A DNA stretch of 64,000 nt from Denitratisoma oestradiolicum (GCF_902813185.1 NZ_LR778302.1:1-64000); one strand, 5' to 3'; numbered from the stretch's first letter, positions 35,851-45,119 are shown. Notes: a model not told the origin generated them from the letters alone. Numbers and translations: made by a program.

Positions 35851-36063
35851 TTAGCGTCGGCGCTTCTTCAGGTCCGCCTCGATGAGTCCTATCACGTAGG
35901 TATTGGCCGGGGTGGCCAGCTCGTCACACAGCTCCATCATGCGCTCATGCAGGGCGGGTTCCATCCGCAACGACACCGTTCTTCGATCACCGTAGATATG
36001 GGTGCGCCGTCGTTTTTTCCCTCGGCCCTCGGCCGTCTTGTCGGCGTCGTTAGGGTCGGTCAT
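35851..36063 (-). CDS. Small ribbon-helix-helix protein
   Basis: 70 residues from ATG 36063. Basic N-terminus, then RRTVSLRMEPALHERMMELC, a RHH-type strand-helix start, and a basic tail DLKKRRR. Probably a DNA-binding regulator or relaxosome accessory factor. The palindrome at 36148-36169 stands 90 bp upstream of its start. Confidence 0.6.
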   Translation of the reverse strand: MTDPNDADKTAEGRGKKRRRTHIYGDRRTVSLRMEPALHERMMELCDELATPANTYVIGLIEADLKKRRR

Positions 36064-36151
36064 GGTTTGGCATCTGTTCTCTTCAAAGGCGTCCTTTTCA
36101 CAAGTCTAAGGTGACTTGGAGACAGGCGAAAATCGGTTGAGCGGTGGCAAC

Positions 36152-36165
36152 TTTCGCGCGCGAAA
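36152..36165. repeat. Dispersed palindrome TTTCGCGCGCGAAA, site 10
   Basis: Exact core in a 22 bp palindrome (36148-36169, CAAC-core-GTTG) between traI and the RHH gene. Confidence 0.9.
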
Positions 36166-36183
36166 GTTGACATTGTGCCGCAA

Positions 36184-39023
36184 TTACCGCGTCACGTCAG
36201 CGTTTTTGTCCTGCGTGGGCGCTGCATGTTCATGACGACGGAGTGTTTCGACGGCACTGGTCTTGTCCTGCTTGGCCGCCACCGCCTGAGCTGCCACATC
36301 CTTGTTGTTGGTATAGATGCGCAGCTCGTGGCTCGCGCGTGTAGCGCCCACGTAAAAGCTGCGATCCCCGAAAACCTTGGCCATATTATCGAGTGCGCGC
36401 GCCTGTTTGAACTCGCTCTCCGTCTCCGGTGCCCGAATGTGGAAGATGGCGCGGTGCTGGGTGGCGCCCTGAGAGGCATGCACGGTCGAGGCGTAGGCGT
36501 GGTCCCAATGCTTGTTCCGGCTTAGATCGACCTGGTGCAAGCTCACATCCTTGCCCTGGCGCAGCTCCAAGGTAACGCGCTCGCCGGCCACAGCCGAAAC
36601 CCGCGCGATTTCCCCGTTCTTGAACTCGCCTTCGTTTCGCGTGATGCGGATCAGGTCGCCCTGGGCCAGCTCGCGGGTATCGCTGTCGTGACCTCGATCT
36701 TGTTGTGCTTCTTCGGCTGCCAGGCGATGGTGGTGCCATCCTCCTTCTTCAGCACCACGGTGCCGGCCGGCGCATCCACGGCGGCCACCCGCATGTATTC
36801 GCCTTTCTTGGCCGCGATCTGCTGGTAGTCGCGTCCGAAGCGCACCACGTCGCCGGCTTGGTAATACTGCGCCTCCTTCTGCATGGCGCGCGTCCAGCCC
36901 TTGGAAACCAGAATCTCCCGGGTGTCCTCGCTGCGGGACAACTCCCCCTGGGCCTTGAGCCCTTCGCGCACGCCGGCATTGATGGCGCGGCGATCCTCGT
37001 TGTAGGCGGTAATCACGATGGTGCGCTCGCGCTCGGCCTTGCCTAGCTTGAGGATGTCATCCACGACGGCGCCAATGAGTTGGCCCGAGTCGCCCTTGAC
37101 CTCGCGGACCATACCGGTCTTGTCCATGAAGGCAAAGGCCCTGGCATTGTTGGCCAGCGCCACTTGGGTCAGCCGCTGACCTGGCTGCAATCCGTCGCGC
37201 CCGGTGATGACATCGACGGCCTGTTTCAAGTCCGGCGTCTTCTGCCGGTTGATCTCGGTCATGTAGGCCGTCTCGATTCCGTCTTTCTGCGCCAACTCGA
37301 AGGGTTTGCCGGCCTCGACGCCCTGGAGCTGGAGGGTGTCGCCCAAATAGACCACCTTGGCGCCGGCCTTCTCGGCCATGTGGTCGAGCTGCGCCTTCTG
37401 CCGCTGCGACAGGAAAGAGGATTCATCGACGATCCAGACCTCGGCCTTACGCACGAAGTCCGGGGCATACTGCTTCGCAAACTCGATGTCTTTCTGTAGC
37501 TGCCGCTCCTTGATCTGGAACATCGAGACGGTATCGGTGGCGATCCCGGTTTCGCGTGCCAAGACCTTGCTTGCGGCGCCGGTCGGCGCCATGCCGCGCA
37601 CGGTATAACCCTGCTCCTGGGCCAACTCGCGCAGGGATTTGAGCATGGTGGTCTTGCCGGTGCCGGCGAGACCTTGCACGGCCACATAGCGGTCTTGGCT
37701 GGTCAGCACCTTGCTGATGGCGTCCTTCTGGCCGTCGCTGTACTTGAAGCCCTGGCGCCCCTCGGCCTGGGCGATGCGCGCTGCCACCGCCTCGGGCTCC
37801 ATCATCCGGGGTGTTTGGCCCTTTTGGGCGCGAACCTGGTCCAGCGCCCACATTTCACTGCCCAGCATTTTCTTGGTGGTGTAGCCGCCGTCCGGCAGCT
37901 TCACGAGGTCACCATCCCGCTCCAGCTTGTCGAAGGCGCGTTGCACTTCGGATGCTGAGACGCGGCCGGCGCCGTGCTCGATGGCGGCCGCCATCAAGTC
38001 ATTCTTGGAGACCACCGCCTCGCGCTCGATCAGGTGGGCGGCGGCAAATTCCATCGCCTGGCGCCCGGTCAGCTTGTCGTCACGAATCACGCCGCCTTGG
38101 GCGCGCTGGGCATCGGCCTTGGCCTGGATGGCATCGAAGTCGATGCCCACCTCCTTGGCCCTCGCCTTCCAGTCGGCGATCAGCGCATCATGGTCAACGT
38201 CGACCTTGCGGGCACGGGTCTTGAGGGTTGCGTCTTCCTTCTGCTGGGCGCTGGCGTCGTCGATGTCCACACCCTTGGCCTTCAAGGCGGCCTCGATCTC
38301 GGCCCGGCGCTGGCTGAAGTGCTCGATCTGCTCGCGCGTGATGCCGGCGATCTCGAAGTTGCCCTTCTCGTCGGTTCTGCGGATGTCGTAGCCCAGGGCC
38401 TGCAAGCGGTCGGCCAGCTCGGAGGTATAGATGGCGCCGATGACGCGCTGCGCGTTGTAGATTTCGTCATTGGTCAGCGACCGCCACTGGCCATCCTCGC
38501 GCCGTGTGGCGTTCATGATGACCGCGTGGGTATGGGTCTGCGGGTCCAGCTCGCGGCTGGTGTTGTGGCGGAACATGGCCACCGTGAGGTTGCCGGTCTT
38601 CACCGCCTCGGTCTTGCCGCCCTCGGTCTGCCGGGTCTGCGCCAGTTCGCGTTCGATATAACCCAGCGCCTTCTTGACGGCCGCCTCATGGGCTTCGCGC
38701 ACGTCGCGGGTGCCTTGGATCTCGGCCACCAACGAAACGCTCTTGGGCGCGGAAAAGGTCATGTCGGTGCCGGGGCGGTGCTCGCGTTCCTTCTCGCCCG
38801 TCTCTTCGTTCCGCACCCACTTGCCCAACTCCTGACCTTCGACCTTGCCCTCCAGCAGCTCGAAGAAAGCCGCCCGGTCGATCTGGCCAGACAACCCAAG
38901 ATGCTCGGCACCATTACCGAACCACTCGGAATGCTCCAAGCCCTGATCCTGGGTGTAGTAGTTGTCCTTCGAGAAGTAATGCAACGCCTGCCCGGCGCTG
39001 CCGACGTTGTTAAGGCTAATCAT
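36184..39023 (-). CDS. traI: TraI/TrwC-type MOB_F relaxase-helicase; one frameshift
   Basis: ATG 39023 overlaps the stop of the DsbD-like gene. MISLNNVGSAGQALHYFSKD-NYY carries the catalytic tyrosines, the metal site is FRHNTSRELDPQTHTHAVIM, and the helicase has Walker A VQGLAGTGKTTMLKSLRELA and VWIVDESSFLSQRQKAQLDH. A base missing near 36690 splits the last 170 residues (ALDNMAKVFGDRSFYVGATR, helicase motif VI). About 946 residues restored, near the size of TrwC (966) rather than F TraI (1756). Nicks oriT and unwinds the transferred strand. Confidence 0.93.
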
Positions 39024-39463
39024 CCCTTCATCCCCCCGCGCAACGATACGCGATAGGTGCGCGTCAGTGGCGGGTAGCACACACCGACCTCGGCGCACCC
39101 TTGAGCCTTGGCGATCAATTGCACGCTCTCGCCAGCCCCCACGACAGCCACCCGCACCACGACCTGTTGGGCATAGTAGGCAACCTGCGCATCCAGGGCG
39201 CGATCATGTTTAACCCGTGGGTCCGGCATCACAACGCTCTCGACGCGGCTGGTGGGCTCCGGGGTAGAAAACGAAAAACGCTCCCGGTACAGGTAGTAGC
39301 CCGGCGCGATGGTGTAGGCGATTTCCACCACGCCAGGCGCAACCTGCCGGGCCGACGCGCGGAAGGCTTCCTCGGGCGGCAGCAAGGCCGCCTGCCCAAC
39401 GGCGGAAACGGAAAAGGCCGCCAGTGCGGCGGCCAGGACAAAACGACGTTTGCTTGCGATCAT
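39020..39463 (-). CDS. Stand-alone DsbD N-terminal (alpha) domain protein
   Basis: 147 residues from ATG 39463 with AGGAG upstream. Signal peptide MIASKRRFVLAAALAAFSVSAVG, then IAPGYYLYRERFSF and the redox motif KAQGCAEVGVCYPPLTRTYR, both diagnostic for the DsbD alpha domain. The membrane and gamma domains of DsbD are absent, so it must take electrons from a host DsbD/ScsB or act as a carrier for the plasmid DsbC. Placed between traD and traI with 3-4 bp overlaps. Confidence 0.8.
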   Translation of the reverse strand: MIASKRRFVLAAALAAFSVSAVGQAALLPPEEAFRASARQVAPGVVEIAYTIAPGYYLYRERFSFSTPEPTSRVESVVMPDPRVKHDRALDAQVAYYAQQVVVRVAVVGAGESVQLIAKAQGCAEVGVCYPPLTRTYRVSLRGGMKG

Positions 39464-39473
39464 GCGCGAACTC

Positions 39474-41435
39474 CTAGAGTGCATCGGCGAGCGGGTTGGG
39501 CTTCGGCGGCTCGGCCGGTGCGGCAGGCTCCGGCGCCGTTTTCGCGTGCGAAAGTGTCTCGGCCCGACCGACGATTTCACCCGTGTCCTTGGCCACCACC
39601 TCGCCCCCCGGTTGAACCACGACTTCCTGAATCCCCTCATCTATTGAATCATCGTCCAGCAGATCGCCGCCCGAGGCCGCCGCCGCTGCAAGGGGGATAG
39701 CCGGCTTCGGCTTGAACGAAATACCGAAGCCGTCGCGCTCACGGAAGCCCTCGGCAACTTTGGCGGTCGGCACGTAGTCGTAACGCACCTTGGCAATCGG
39801 GTAATCGCCCGGCACCACCAGATAGCCGGTCATGTCCGGCAGCGTCAAAATTTCGGAAGTCAGCACGATGTCGCGCATCGAGCGCCGGGCAAAAATGCTC
39901 ACGCCGTCGCGCTGGGCGTTGAGGCCGTAGCTCAACGTTTCCTCCTTCTCATCGACTTCCGCCTGCCCCATCAGTTCCGCCAAGAGCTTCGCGGCGGCGC
40001 CATCGGTCACGCGCAACAGGAGTTTGGTCTGACACCCGGAGATGATCGTCTTGGCCAGATCGTGCCCGTAGATTTCGTAAAGCTGGCTGAAGTCCTGCAC
40101 GCCCAGCACCACGCACAAGCCGTACTTCCGTGTGTTCGTCAGCGCAAGCTTGAGAATGTCGAGCTTCTGCAAGGTCGGCAATTCGTCGATGAAGAACCAA
40201 AGCCGCTCGCGGTGGATCGCCTCCAGGTCGAGCACGGCTTTGATTGCCGTGTCGATCCACAAAGACAGAACCGGCTTCAGGGCCTCCCGCATCGCTTCGC
40301 GCGCGGTGATGAACATCCATGAATCGGAGTCGTCATGCACCCAGCGACGAATGGAGAAGGACTCACCTTCATCGTGCAGGAAGCGGAACGCCTCCAACTG
40401 ATTCTGCACGGTCATCTTGAGCGACATGCCGGTGCGCTCGGTCGTCAGGTCCACGTAGGTCGCGCCCGCCGTCCCCTGCAAGAGCGCGTGCAGCGCGTCC
40501 AGGTTGCTCTTGGCAATCGAGTTGTACAGCTCCCTATTGCTGCGCCGGTTCTCGCGGCCAAGAACGCGATACACGTCCTTGAGGACCATCCGGCCCGCCG
40601 CAGCCCAAAACGGATCGGCCTCGGCCGGATCGGGAATCAGACCGTTGGCCAAATTGTCGAAGTGGTAGTCCTTTTCGATTTCGTTCCAGATATTCCAGTT
40701 CGGGCTTCGCGCGTCGAGCGGATTCATCAGGATGTCTTTGCCTTCGCGGTAGAACGCCTGGGTGAACTCGCCGGTCGGGTCATAGACGATAGCGCGCTTG
40801 CCCTGGGCGCGAACTTGTTTCATGAGCGCGAAGAACTGTTGTGACTTACCCGTGCCCTGGGCGCCGCCGATCAAGGTATGCAGCGTCTCTGACTTGCGCC
40901 GCATTGGCACGCCGGCAAGCTCGTAGGGACTGCAATCGTCGCGCGACTTCATCAGCTTCTTCAGCTCCGGGCCATCCACCAAGGAAGCGCCGCGCAACTG
41001 CTTGTCGCTCATTTTGCCCTTGCCGTAACCCCACCAGTAAAGGCTAACGAGAAACACGAACCCGATGGAGGTCAGAGCGCCGAACAGGATGCCGTTGCGC
41101 ATGGTTCGTAGCGCATCGTCGGCCAGTTCTTCGGTCAATTCCGCCACCTCTTTGACCTCCAGCATTCTCGGCTGACCTTCGATGTTCAGCTCCATCTTGC
41201 CGGCCGTCATGAAAAGCGCCTCGCGGGTTTTGGCCAGCCAATTGCGCTCCAGCCCGTACTTAGCCGCCGGGTCGGCGACAGTGTAGAAGTACGTTCCGGC
41301 AACGCCGATGCCGATCACCAGCGCCAACAGGACAACCGTCCAGACAGCCACTAGGAACAGTCGCGCCTGGTGCATCCAGATTTCCGCACCACGCGAGAAA
41401 CTGCCCATGCTTCCCTTCTCTTCGCGTTTCGCCAT
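39474..41435 (-). CDS. traD: TraD, type IV coupling protein
   Basis: 653 residues, intact. Two N-terminal transmembrane helices around a 60-residue loop, Walker A TLIGGAQGTGKSQQFFALMK, Walker B RERLWFFIDELPTLQKLDIL, and the C-terminal conserved VVLGVQDFSQLYEIYGHDLA. An acidic/Pro tail. The palindrome variant lies near the end (LSHAKT). F-type TraD hexamer linking relaxosome and secretion channel. Starts 2 bp after the RHH gene. Confidence 0.93.
   Translation of the reverse strand: MAKREEKGSMGSFSRGAEIWMHQARLFLVAVWTVVLLALVIGIGVAGTYFYTVADPAAKYGLERNWLAKTREALFMTAGKMELNIEGQPRMLEVKEVAELTEELADDALRTMRNGILFGALTSIGFVFLVSLYWWGYGKGKMSDKQLRGASLVDGPELKKLMKSRDDCSPYELAGVPMRRKSETLHTLIGGAQGTGKSQQFFALMKQVRAQGKRAIVYDPTGEFTQAFYREGKDILMNPLDARSPNWNIWNEIEKDYHFDNLANGLIPDPAEADPFWAAAGRMVLKDVYRVLGRENRRSNRELYNSIAKSNLDALHALLQGTAGATYVDLTTERTGMSLKMTVQNQLEAFRFLHDEGESFSIRRWVHDDSDSWMFITAREAMREALKPVLSLWIDTAIKAVLDLEAIHRERLWFFIDELPTLQKLDILKLALTNTRKYGLCVVLGVQDFSQLYEIYGHDLAKTIISGCQTKLLLRVTDGAAAKLLAELMGQAEVDEKEETLSYGLNAQRDGVSIFARRSMRDIVLTSEILTLPDMTGYLVVPGDYPIAKVRYDYVPTAKVAEGFRERDGFGISFKPKPAIPLAAAAASGGDLLDDDSIDEGIQEVVVQPGGEVVAKDTGEIVGRAETLSHAKTAPEPAAPAEPPKPNPLADAL
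39540..39553. repeat. Dispersed palindrome, centre variant GT, site 11
   Basis: TTTCGC-GT-GCGAAA near the 3' end of traD, encoding LSHAKT. Confidence 0.8.
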
Positions 41436-41436
41436 C

Positions 41437-41814
41437 CTAAGCTCCTTTCAGCTTCTTCAACTTGGCCCGCGCCGCGTTCTGCGCGTCGTAGAGGGCTTGG
41501 GTATCACGCGCCTCCACGATGGCCATCAGCATCGCCTCGCAGGTATAGACCGCCAACTGCAAATCATCCGAAACAACGCCGCCGGCAGCAGGCGCGGCGA
41601 CGGCCCGCGCTTCAGCGAAAAGCGCCCTGATGCGCTCTTCGGCCTCGCGGATGTTCTCAGCAATTACGCCCTGTACAAGCGTTTGGCGAAGATACTCGGA
41701 AAGACTGATTCCGTGCTCGTTGGCCTTCCGCTTGTAGAAGGTCTCGGTGTCATCGTCGAGGCGCAGGGTAATCGGTTTTGTCGACCCCTTGCCCGTTCCT
41801 TTCTGTCTTGGCAT
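41437..41814 (-). CDS. Relaxosome ribbon-helix-helix protein (TrwA/TraY-like)
   Basis: 125 residues. Basic start MPRQKGTGKGSTKPITLRLD with the RHH strand KPITLRLDDDT, then helices including GISLSEYLRQTLVQGV and a long helical C-terminus. Size and position (between oriT and traD) fit TrwA-type oriT-binding accessory proteins. It probably binds the direct repeats in the oriT next to it and regulates the traD-traI operon. Confidence 0.75.
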   Translation of the reverse strand: MPRQKGTGKGSTKPITLRLDDDTETFYKRKANEHGISLSEYLRQTLVQGVIAENIREAEERIRALFAEARAVAAPAAGGVVSDDLQLAVYTCEAMLMAIVEARDTQALYDAQNAARAKLKKLKGA

Positions 41815-41853
41815 TCGCTAGTCCTGACAACGGTTTAGACCATTATAGCATTT

Positions 41854-41995
41854 TCGGTGTATGCGCGGTGTCTCGTCGGTGTATGCGCGTTAAAAGCCGC
41901 GCCACAGCGCGGTTTTTAACGCCGGCAACTATGTTGCGTGGTGTGTGACCGTTCTTCCGGGGCGCGGGGCTTGCCCTGCGAGCTGGAAGAACGGT
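41854..41995. other. oriT: Probable origin of transfer (oriT)
   Basis: Two direct repeats TCGGTGTATGCGCG (41854-41867 and 41876-41889, 22 bp apart), a 16 bp inverted repeat GCGTTAAAAGCCGCGC / GCGCGGTTTTTAACGC with a 4-base loop and one mismatch (41887-41922), then GTTGCGTGGTGTGTGACC, similar to nic regions of MOB_F plasmids, and an 11 bp inverted repeat ACCGTTCTTCC / GGAAGAACGGT (41948-41958, 41985-41995). It lies beside the RHH, traD and traI genes. The exact nick base cannot be named. Confidence 0.7.
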
Positions 41996-42123
41996 GCATT
42001 TCCGACTCTCAAGGCCCTAGTGGAGAAAACCGGCCATTTGGTAGAATGGCACGGATCGACGGCCGCGTGAGGCCGTGACGATCAGGGCGGTTTCCCACCA
42101 ATCCCATTTCAACGAGGTGAGCC

Positions 42124-42444
42124 ATGAGTGAAGCGAATACGACGAGCAAGCCGGGCCGCAAGGCCGGATCGCTCGACGAGGAAATCCAGAAGGCAGCGGA
42201 GAAGTTGCGCCGTCTCCAGGAACGTCAACGAGACCAACAACGCAAGGAACGCGAGCGAAACCAAAAGGCGGTGCTGGAACTCATCAAGGCGGAACGCCTT
42301 GATGTGGTTCCCGCCGACCAGTGGAAGGCGGCACTGCCGAAGATCAAGGCGCTTCTCGTTGAAGATGGGTCGAAGCCGGCAGAGCCGGCGAAGCCCGTTC
42401 AAAAGACGCAGCCGGAGCCGGTGACGGCCGAGGCCAGCCAATGA
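42124..42444 (+). CDS. Small coiled-coil mobilization-type protein
   Basis: 106 residues, ATG 42124 preceded by GAGGTGAGCC. GRKAGSLDEEIQKAAEKLRR, LQERQRDQQRKERERNQKAV, then LIKAERLDVVPADQWKAALP and a Pro/Glu tail. The Lys/Arg-rich coiled coil recalls TraC/MobC-type relaxosome helpers. Divergent from the RHH-traD-traI operon across oriT. A TAGAAT at 42042-42047 may be its -10. Confidence 0.6.
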   Translation: MSEANTTSKPGRKAGSLDEEIQKAAEKLRRLQERQRDQQRKERERNQKAVLELIKAERLDVVPADQWKAALPKIKALLVEDGSKPAEPAKPVQKTQPEPVTAEASQ

Positions 42445-42876
42445 GCGTTTTCCACAAATCCATAGGCCGCATTGCCCTCGACCGGGGATACCCCAATATC
42501 CCAAAGGGAGAGGGTCGCGCCCGGTTTCCCACAAGAGGCTTCTTGTGGGAAACCGGAAAAGCGCGATGGCCTGTGGAGCTTGTGGGAAACGCGGCGCTTG
42601 TAAGAGAGACGGCCCGGAGGCCAGAGGCGCGCCTTTGGTCGGCTCCCCTCACGGGGAGGCGAAACGGGTGGAGGTGGTCTTTGACGCATCCAGGGACAGG
42701 CCGGCACAGGCAGCGGATAAGCGTTTTCCACAAATCACCAGGCACCGGAGCCGTTGCCCGCGATACCTCAATATCGCAGGAGGCAACGGTCGCGCCCGCT
42801 TTTCCACATGAAACCTCTTGTGGGAAAGCGGATCAGCGCGAGGGCCTGTTGAGCTTGTGGGAAACGCGGCGGCGGA
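42442..42876. repeat. Two diverged ~160 bp direct repeats with internal hairpins, noncoding
   Basis: Unit A 42442-42600 and unit B about 42719-42876 share GCGTTTTCCACAAATC, the CAATATC segment, CGCGCCCG and GAGCTTGTGGGAAACGCGGCG. Unit A has a perfect 16 bp hairpin CCGGTTTCCCACAAGA-GGCT-TCTTGTGGGAAACCGG (42521-42556, arms written with the loop). Unit B has the same hairpin with two mismatches (42797-42830). No gene is evident here. Confidence 0.65.
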
Positions 42877-42895
42877 CGGAGGCACGGCCTAGCGC

Positions 42896-43018
42896 CCGGA
42901 GGGCGCAAGCGAAAGGGATGTGCAAGGCTGCGCAGCAGTCCCCGCGCAGCGGGGATGAGCGCGAATGCGCGAACCTGGAGCAGCCCGGTCGGCCCGCAAA
43001 GCGGGACGATTCGCCCAG
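42896..43018. repeat. ~120 bp direct repeat, copy A
   Basis: Begins GCGCCCGGAGGGCGCAAGCG and ends GCGGGACGATTCGCCC. Nearly identical to 46682-46803, differing at a few positions (for example CGCGCAGCGGGG against CGCAACGCGGGG). It contains several small hairpins and precedes the gene at 43037. Confidence 0.8.
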
Positions 43019-43036
43019 CAAAGAACGGTGAAAACG

Positions 43037-43258
43037 ATGGAGCCAAACATCGGAAGCCACAAGTTGCACCAGCACCTGAGAGCGCACGGTCGCGCGGAAA
43101 TCGACGGCTGGGCGATCAACGCGGACGGTGCGGAAATCTGGCTCACGAACCCCTACGGCCTTGACGTGGGGTTCTACGCCAACGACGCGGAAGGATGCGC
43201 CCGCATCCTGGAGCGCATTTCAACGGACGATCACGAAAGGGAATGGGGCACGCTGTAG
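43037..43258 (+). CDS. Hypothetical 73-residue protein
   Basis: ATG 43037; MEPNIGSHKLHQHLRAHGRA, then EIDGWAINADGAEIWLTNPY and VGFYANDAEGCARILERI. Balanced composition and a clean start make it a likely real gene. Short alpha/beta protein without signal peptide. No family recognised. Confidence 0.5.
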   Translation: MEPNIGSHKLHQHLRAHGRAEIDGWAINADGAEIWLTNPYGLDVGFYANDAEGCARILERISTDDHEREWGTL

Positions 43259-43893
43259 TGCAGCCATTCAGAAATCAGGGCAACCGGCACACGCCACGGA
43301 ACGGGCGCGGTTGCGTGAAGAGGAAAGGCGAAGGCGGCGGACGAAGAAGGCCGCCTTCGCCTTTCGCATTTTCCGACCCTGCGTGACGCGGCACAAGCGC
43401 GGAACGAAACAGCAGGACGGAAAGCGGGAGAATGCGCAAGGCGAACCGCAGCAAAGCGAGGGAAGCCGTCTAGCGCCTCCCCGACTTTCGCGTGCGAAAG
43501 TTGCGCAATTCCGGCCGCAAAGCGGACGGGCCGGGACGGCCGCCGAATGGCGGCAGCGGGAACCGCGACGGACCGGCGACACGAAGCAAGATGGCAAAGG
43601 TAGCGGCCTACGAGGCGGACAGTGGAGAGCCTAGAAGCGATAGTGGATAGGCGGCCACCAAGCTAAGGCCAGGCCGCGTATTGCGCGGAGGTAGGCAGGC
43701 GAGCGGCAACAGGCCAATGGCGAGACAGGCGCGCGCTGTCAAGGACGGTGGCCGACCGAAGGCCGGGCGCCATCGAGCCGGCGAGAGCGTAGCGGTCCAC
43801 GGCCCGAGTTCCGGCAAAGCCGGAACGAAGAGCCAGGAACCTAACGAAGCGGAAAGACCGGATTGACACGGACGGACCGAAGGGCCGGCCGTG
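43259..43893. other. Intergenic region of the leading side
   Basis: About 635 bp, GC- and purine-rich. I see no convincing gene; open frames on both strands look like chance. It contains one palindrome variant at 43486-43499. Confidence 0.45.
43486..43499. repeat. Dispersed palindrome, centre variant GT, site 12
   Basis: TTTCGC-GT-GCGAAA with flanking AC and GT, intergenic. Confidence 0.8.
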
Positions 43894-44511
43894 TCAATCC
43901 GGTGATCTCTTGGGGAAGTGCCGCGCAAGGAACTTGCGCATGGTCTTCTCAGAAACGTCGAAGTGCTTGGCCAAGCGAGGCGGTGTAAGACCCAAGGTGT
44001 ACAGCTCGCCCACGCGCTCGCGTTGGGGGTCGAGCTTCAAGCGGCCGGTGCTGCCCTTCGGGCGGCCGAGGACGCGCCCCTCATTGCGGGCGCGCTGCAA
44101 ACCCTCGCGGGTGCGCATGCGGATGAAATCCAGCTCGATCATGGAGGCTATCGAGAAAGCGACCGCCTGAATTTGAGAATTGAGGCCGCCGTCCATGACG
44201 GTGGCCGTCTTCGTAACAATGAGCGTCACCCGGCGTTCGGCCGCCGCTTCGAGGATGGAAAAGACCTGGATGGGAGAAGACCCCAGCCGGGTGAATTCAG
44301 GCGTAAGAATGAAGTCGCCCGGCTGGGCCTTGTTGAGAAGCAGATCGCCAATGGCGCGCTTGCGCCACGATTGATCGCGGCTGACGGTCTCATCGACCAG
44401 CACGAGCGGCGAATAGCCGTGAGTGTTGGCGTAGTCGAGCAGCCCCAGGCGTTGCGAAGCAACGTCCTGGGAGTCGCGCGACACGCGAAGGTAGCCAAAG
44501 TAGGTTGGCAT
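43894..44511 (-). CDS. Serine recombinase (resolvase family)
   Basis: 205 residues, ATG 44511. MPTYFGYLRVSRDSQDVASQ holds the nucleophile Ser after the Arg, then VDETVSRDQSWRKRAIGDLL, GDFILTPEFTRLGSSPIQVF, SIASMIELDFIRMRTREGLQ (long E helix) and a C-terminal helix-turn-helix with LTPPRLAKHFDVSEKTMRKF. Probably resolves plasmid multimers at a nearby res site; the hairpin-rich sequence at 45172-45328 or 42442-42876 are candidates. Could also be an invertase. Confidence 0.85.
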   Translation of the reverse strand: MPTYFGYLRVSRDSQDVASQRLGLLDYANTHGYSPLVLVDETVSRDQSWRKRAIGDLLLNKAQPGDFILTPEFTRLGSSPIQVFSILEAAAERRVTLIVTKTATVMDGGLNSQIQAVAFSIASMIELDFIRMRTREGLQRARNEGRVLGRPKGSTGRLKLDPQRERVGELYTLGLTPPRLAKHFDVSEKTMRKFLARHFPKRSPD

Positions 44512-44523
44512 CCGGCACGAGGC

Positions 44524-44769
44524 TCAGGAACGGAAAAAGAGAAAGTAGGCGAGCGGGAAGGCACCCGCGATGCCCAGCAATGGGCACGCGGAGCGCGCGA
44601 AGCTGGCGAGTCGCCGGGAGGCGACGAGCCGCGAAATGGCCAATCCCATGAGATGGCCGAGAAACCAGCCCGCGAGCAAAGCGAGCGAGCCAAGCCCGAC
44701 GTTCAAGGCGAAGCCGTCGAACGAGGCGGCAGCAAGACCCTGGGCACGATCCATCAGCGAAGAAGACAT
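44524..44769 (-). CDS. Small membrane protein
   Basis: 81 residues, ATG 44769. Two hydrophobic helices (FALNVGLGSLALLAGWFLGH and ACPLLGIAGAFPLAYFLFF) joined by a basic loop. Function unknown. It lies 12 bp upstream of the recombinase gene. Confidence 0.55.
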   Translation of the reverse strand: MSSSLMDRAQGLAAASFDGFALNVGLGSLALLAGWFLGHLMGLAISRLVASRRLASFARSACPLLGIAGAFPLAYFLFFRS

Positions 44770-44786
44770 GATCGCGGCCAGGTGAG

Positions 44787-45119
44787 TTAGCGCGGGCGCG
44801 CAGCGCCGCGCGGCGGTTGCGCCAAGCGCGCTTCGACGAAGCGAAGCAGCGCCGCGCGCTCGTCGGCCGACAGGCCGCTGGTCAGGCAGAACTCGAAGAA
44901 CTCCAGGGCGGCTTCCTTGTGCTCAATGGGCAGAGGTTCGAGCATGGCCAAGTTGCACATGTAGTCGGGGTGGGCGAAGGCGGCGACGAACTGGAGCAAC
45001 AGAAGGCCGGCTTCGGCAGAGCCGGTTTTTTCGACCAGGTGAAGGGCGGGCCTCAACGGCTCGGGAAAATCGCTCAGAAGGCCCGTATTCGAGCCGTAGA
45101 TCGCGCGTGATTCGCTCAA
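44787..45119 (-). CDS. Hypothetical helical protein
   Basis: 110 residues from a TTG at 45119, with GGGGGTG seven bases upstream. MSESRAIYGSNTGLLSDFPE, PALHLVEKTGSAEAGLLLLQ, AALEFFEFCLTSGLSADERA. Acidic and helical. No family recognised. Its leader begins in the hairpin cluster just upstream. Confidence 0.55.
   Translation of the reverse strand: MSESRAIYGSNTGLLSDFPEPLRPALHLVEKTGSAEAGLLLLQFVAAFAHPDYMCNLAMLEPLPIEHKEAALEFFEFCLTSGLSADERAALLRFVEARLAQPPRGAARPR

Noticed and set aside
43894..44511. Transposon carrying the serine recombinase
   Set aside because: No transposase gene and no terminal inverted repeats were found around it; a multimer resolvase is more likely.
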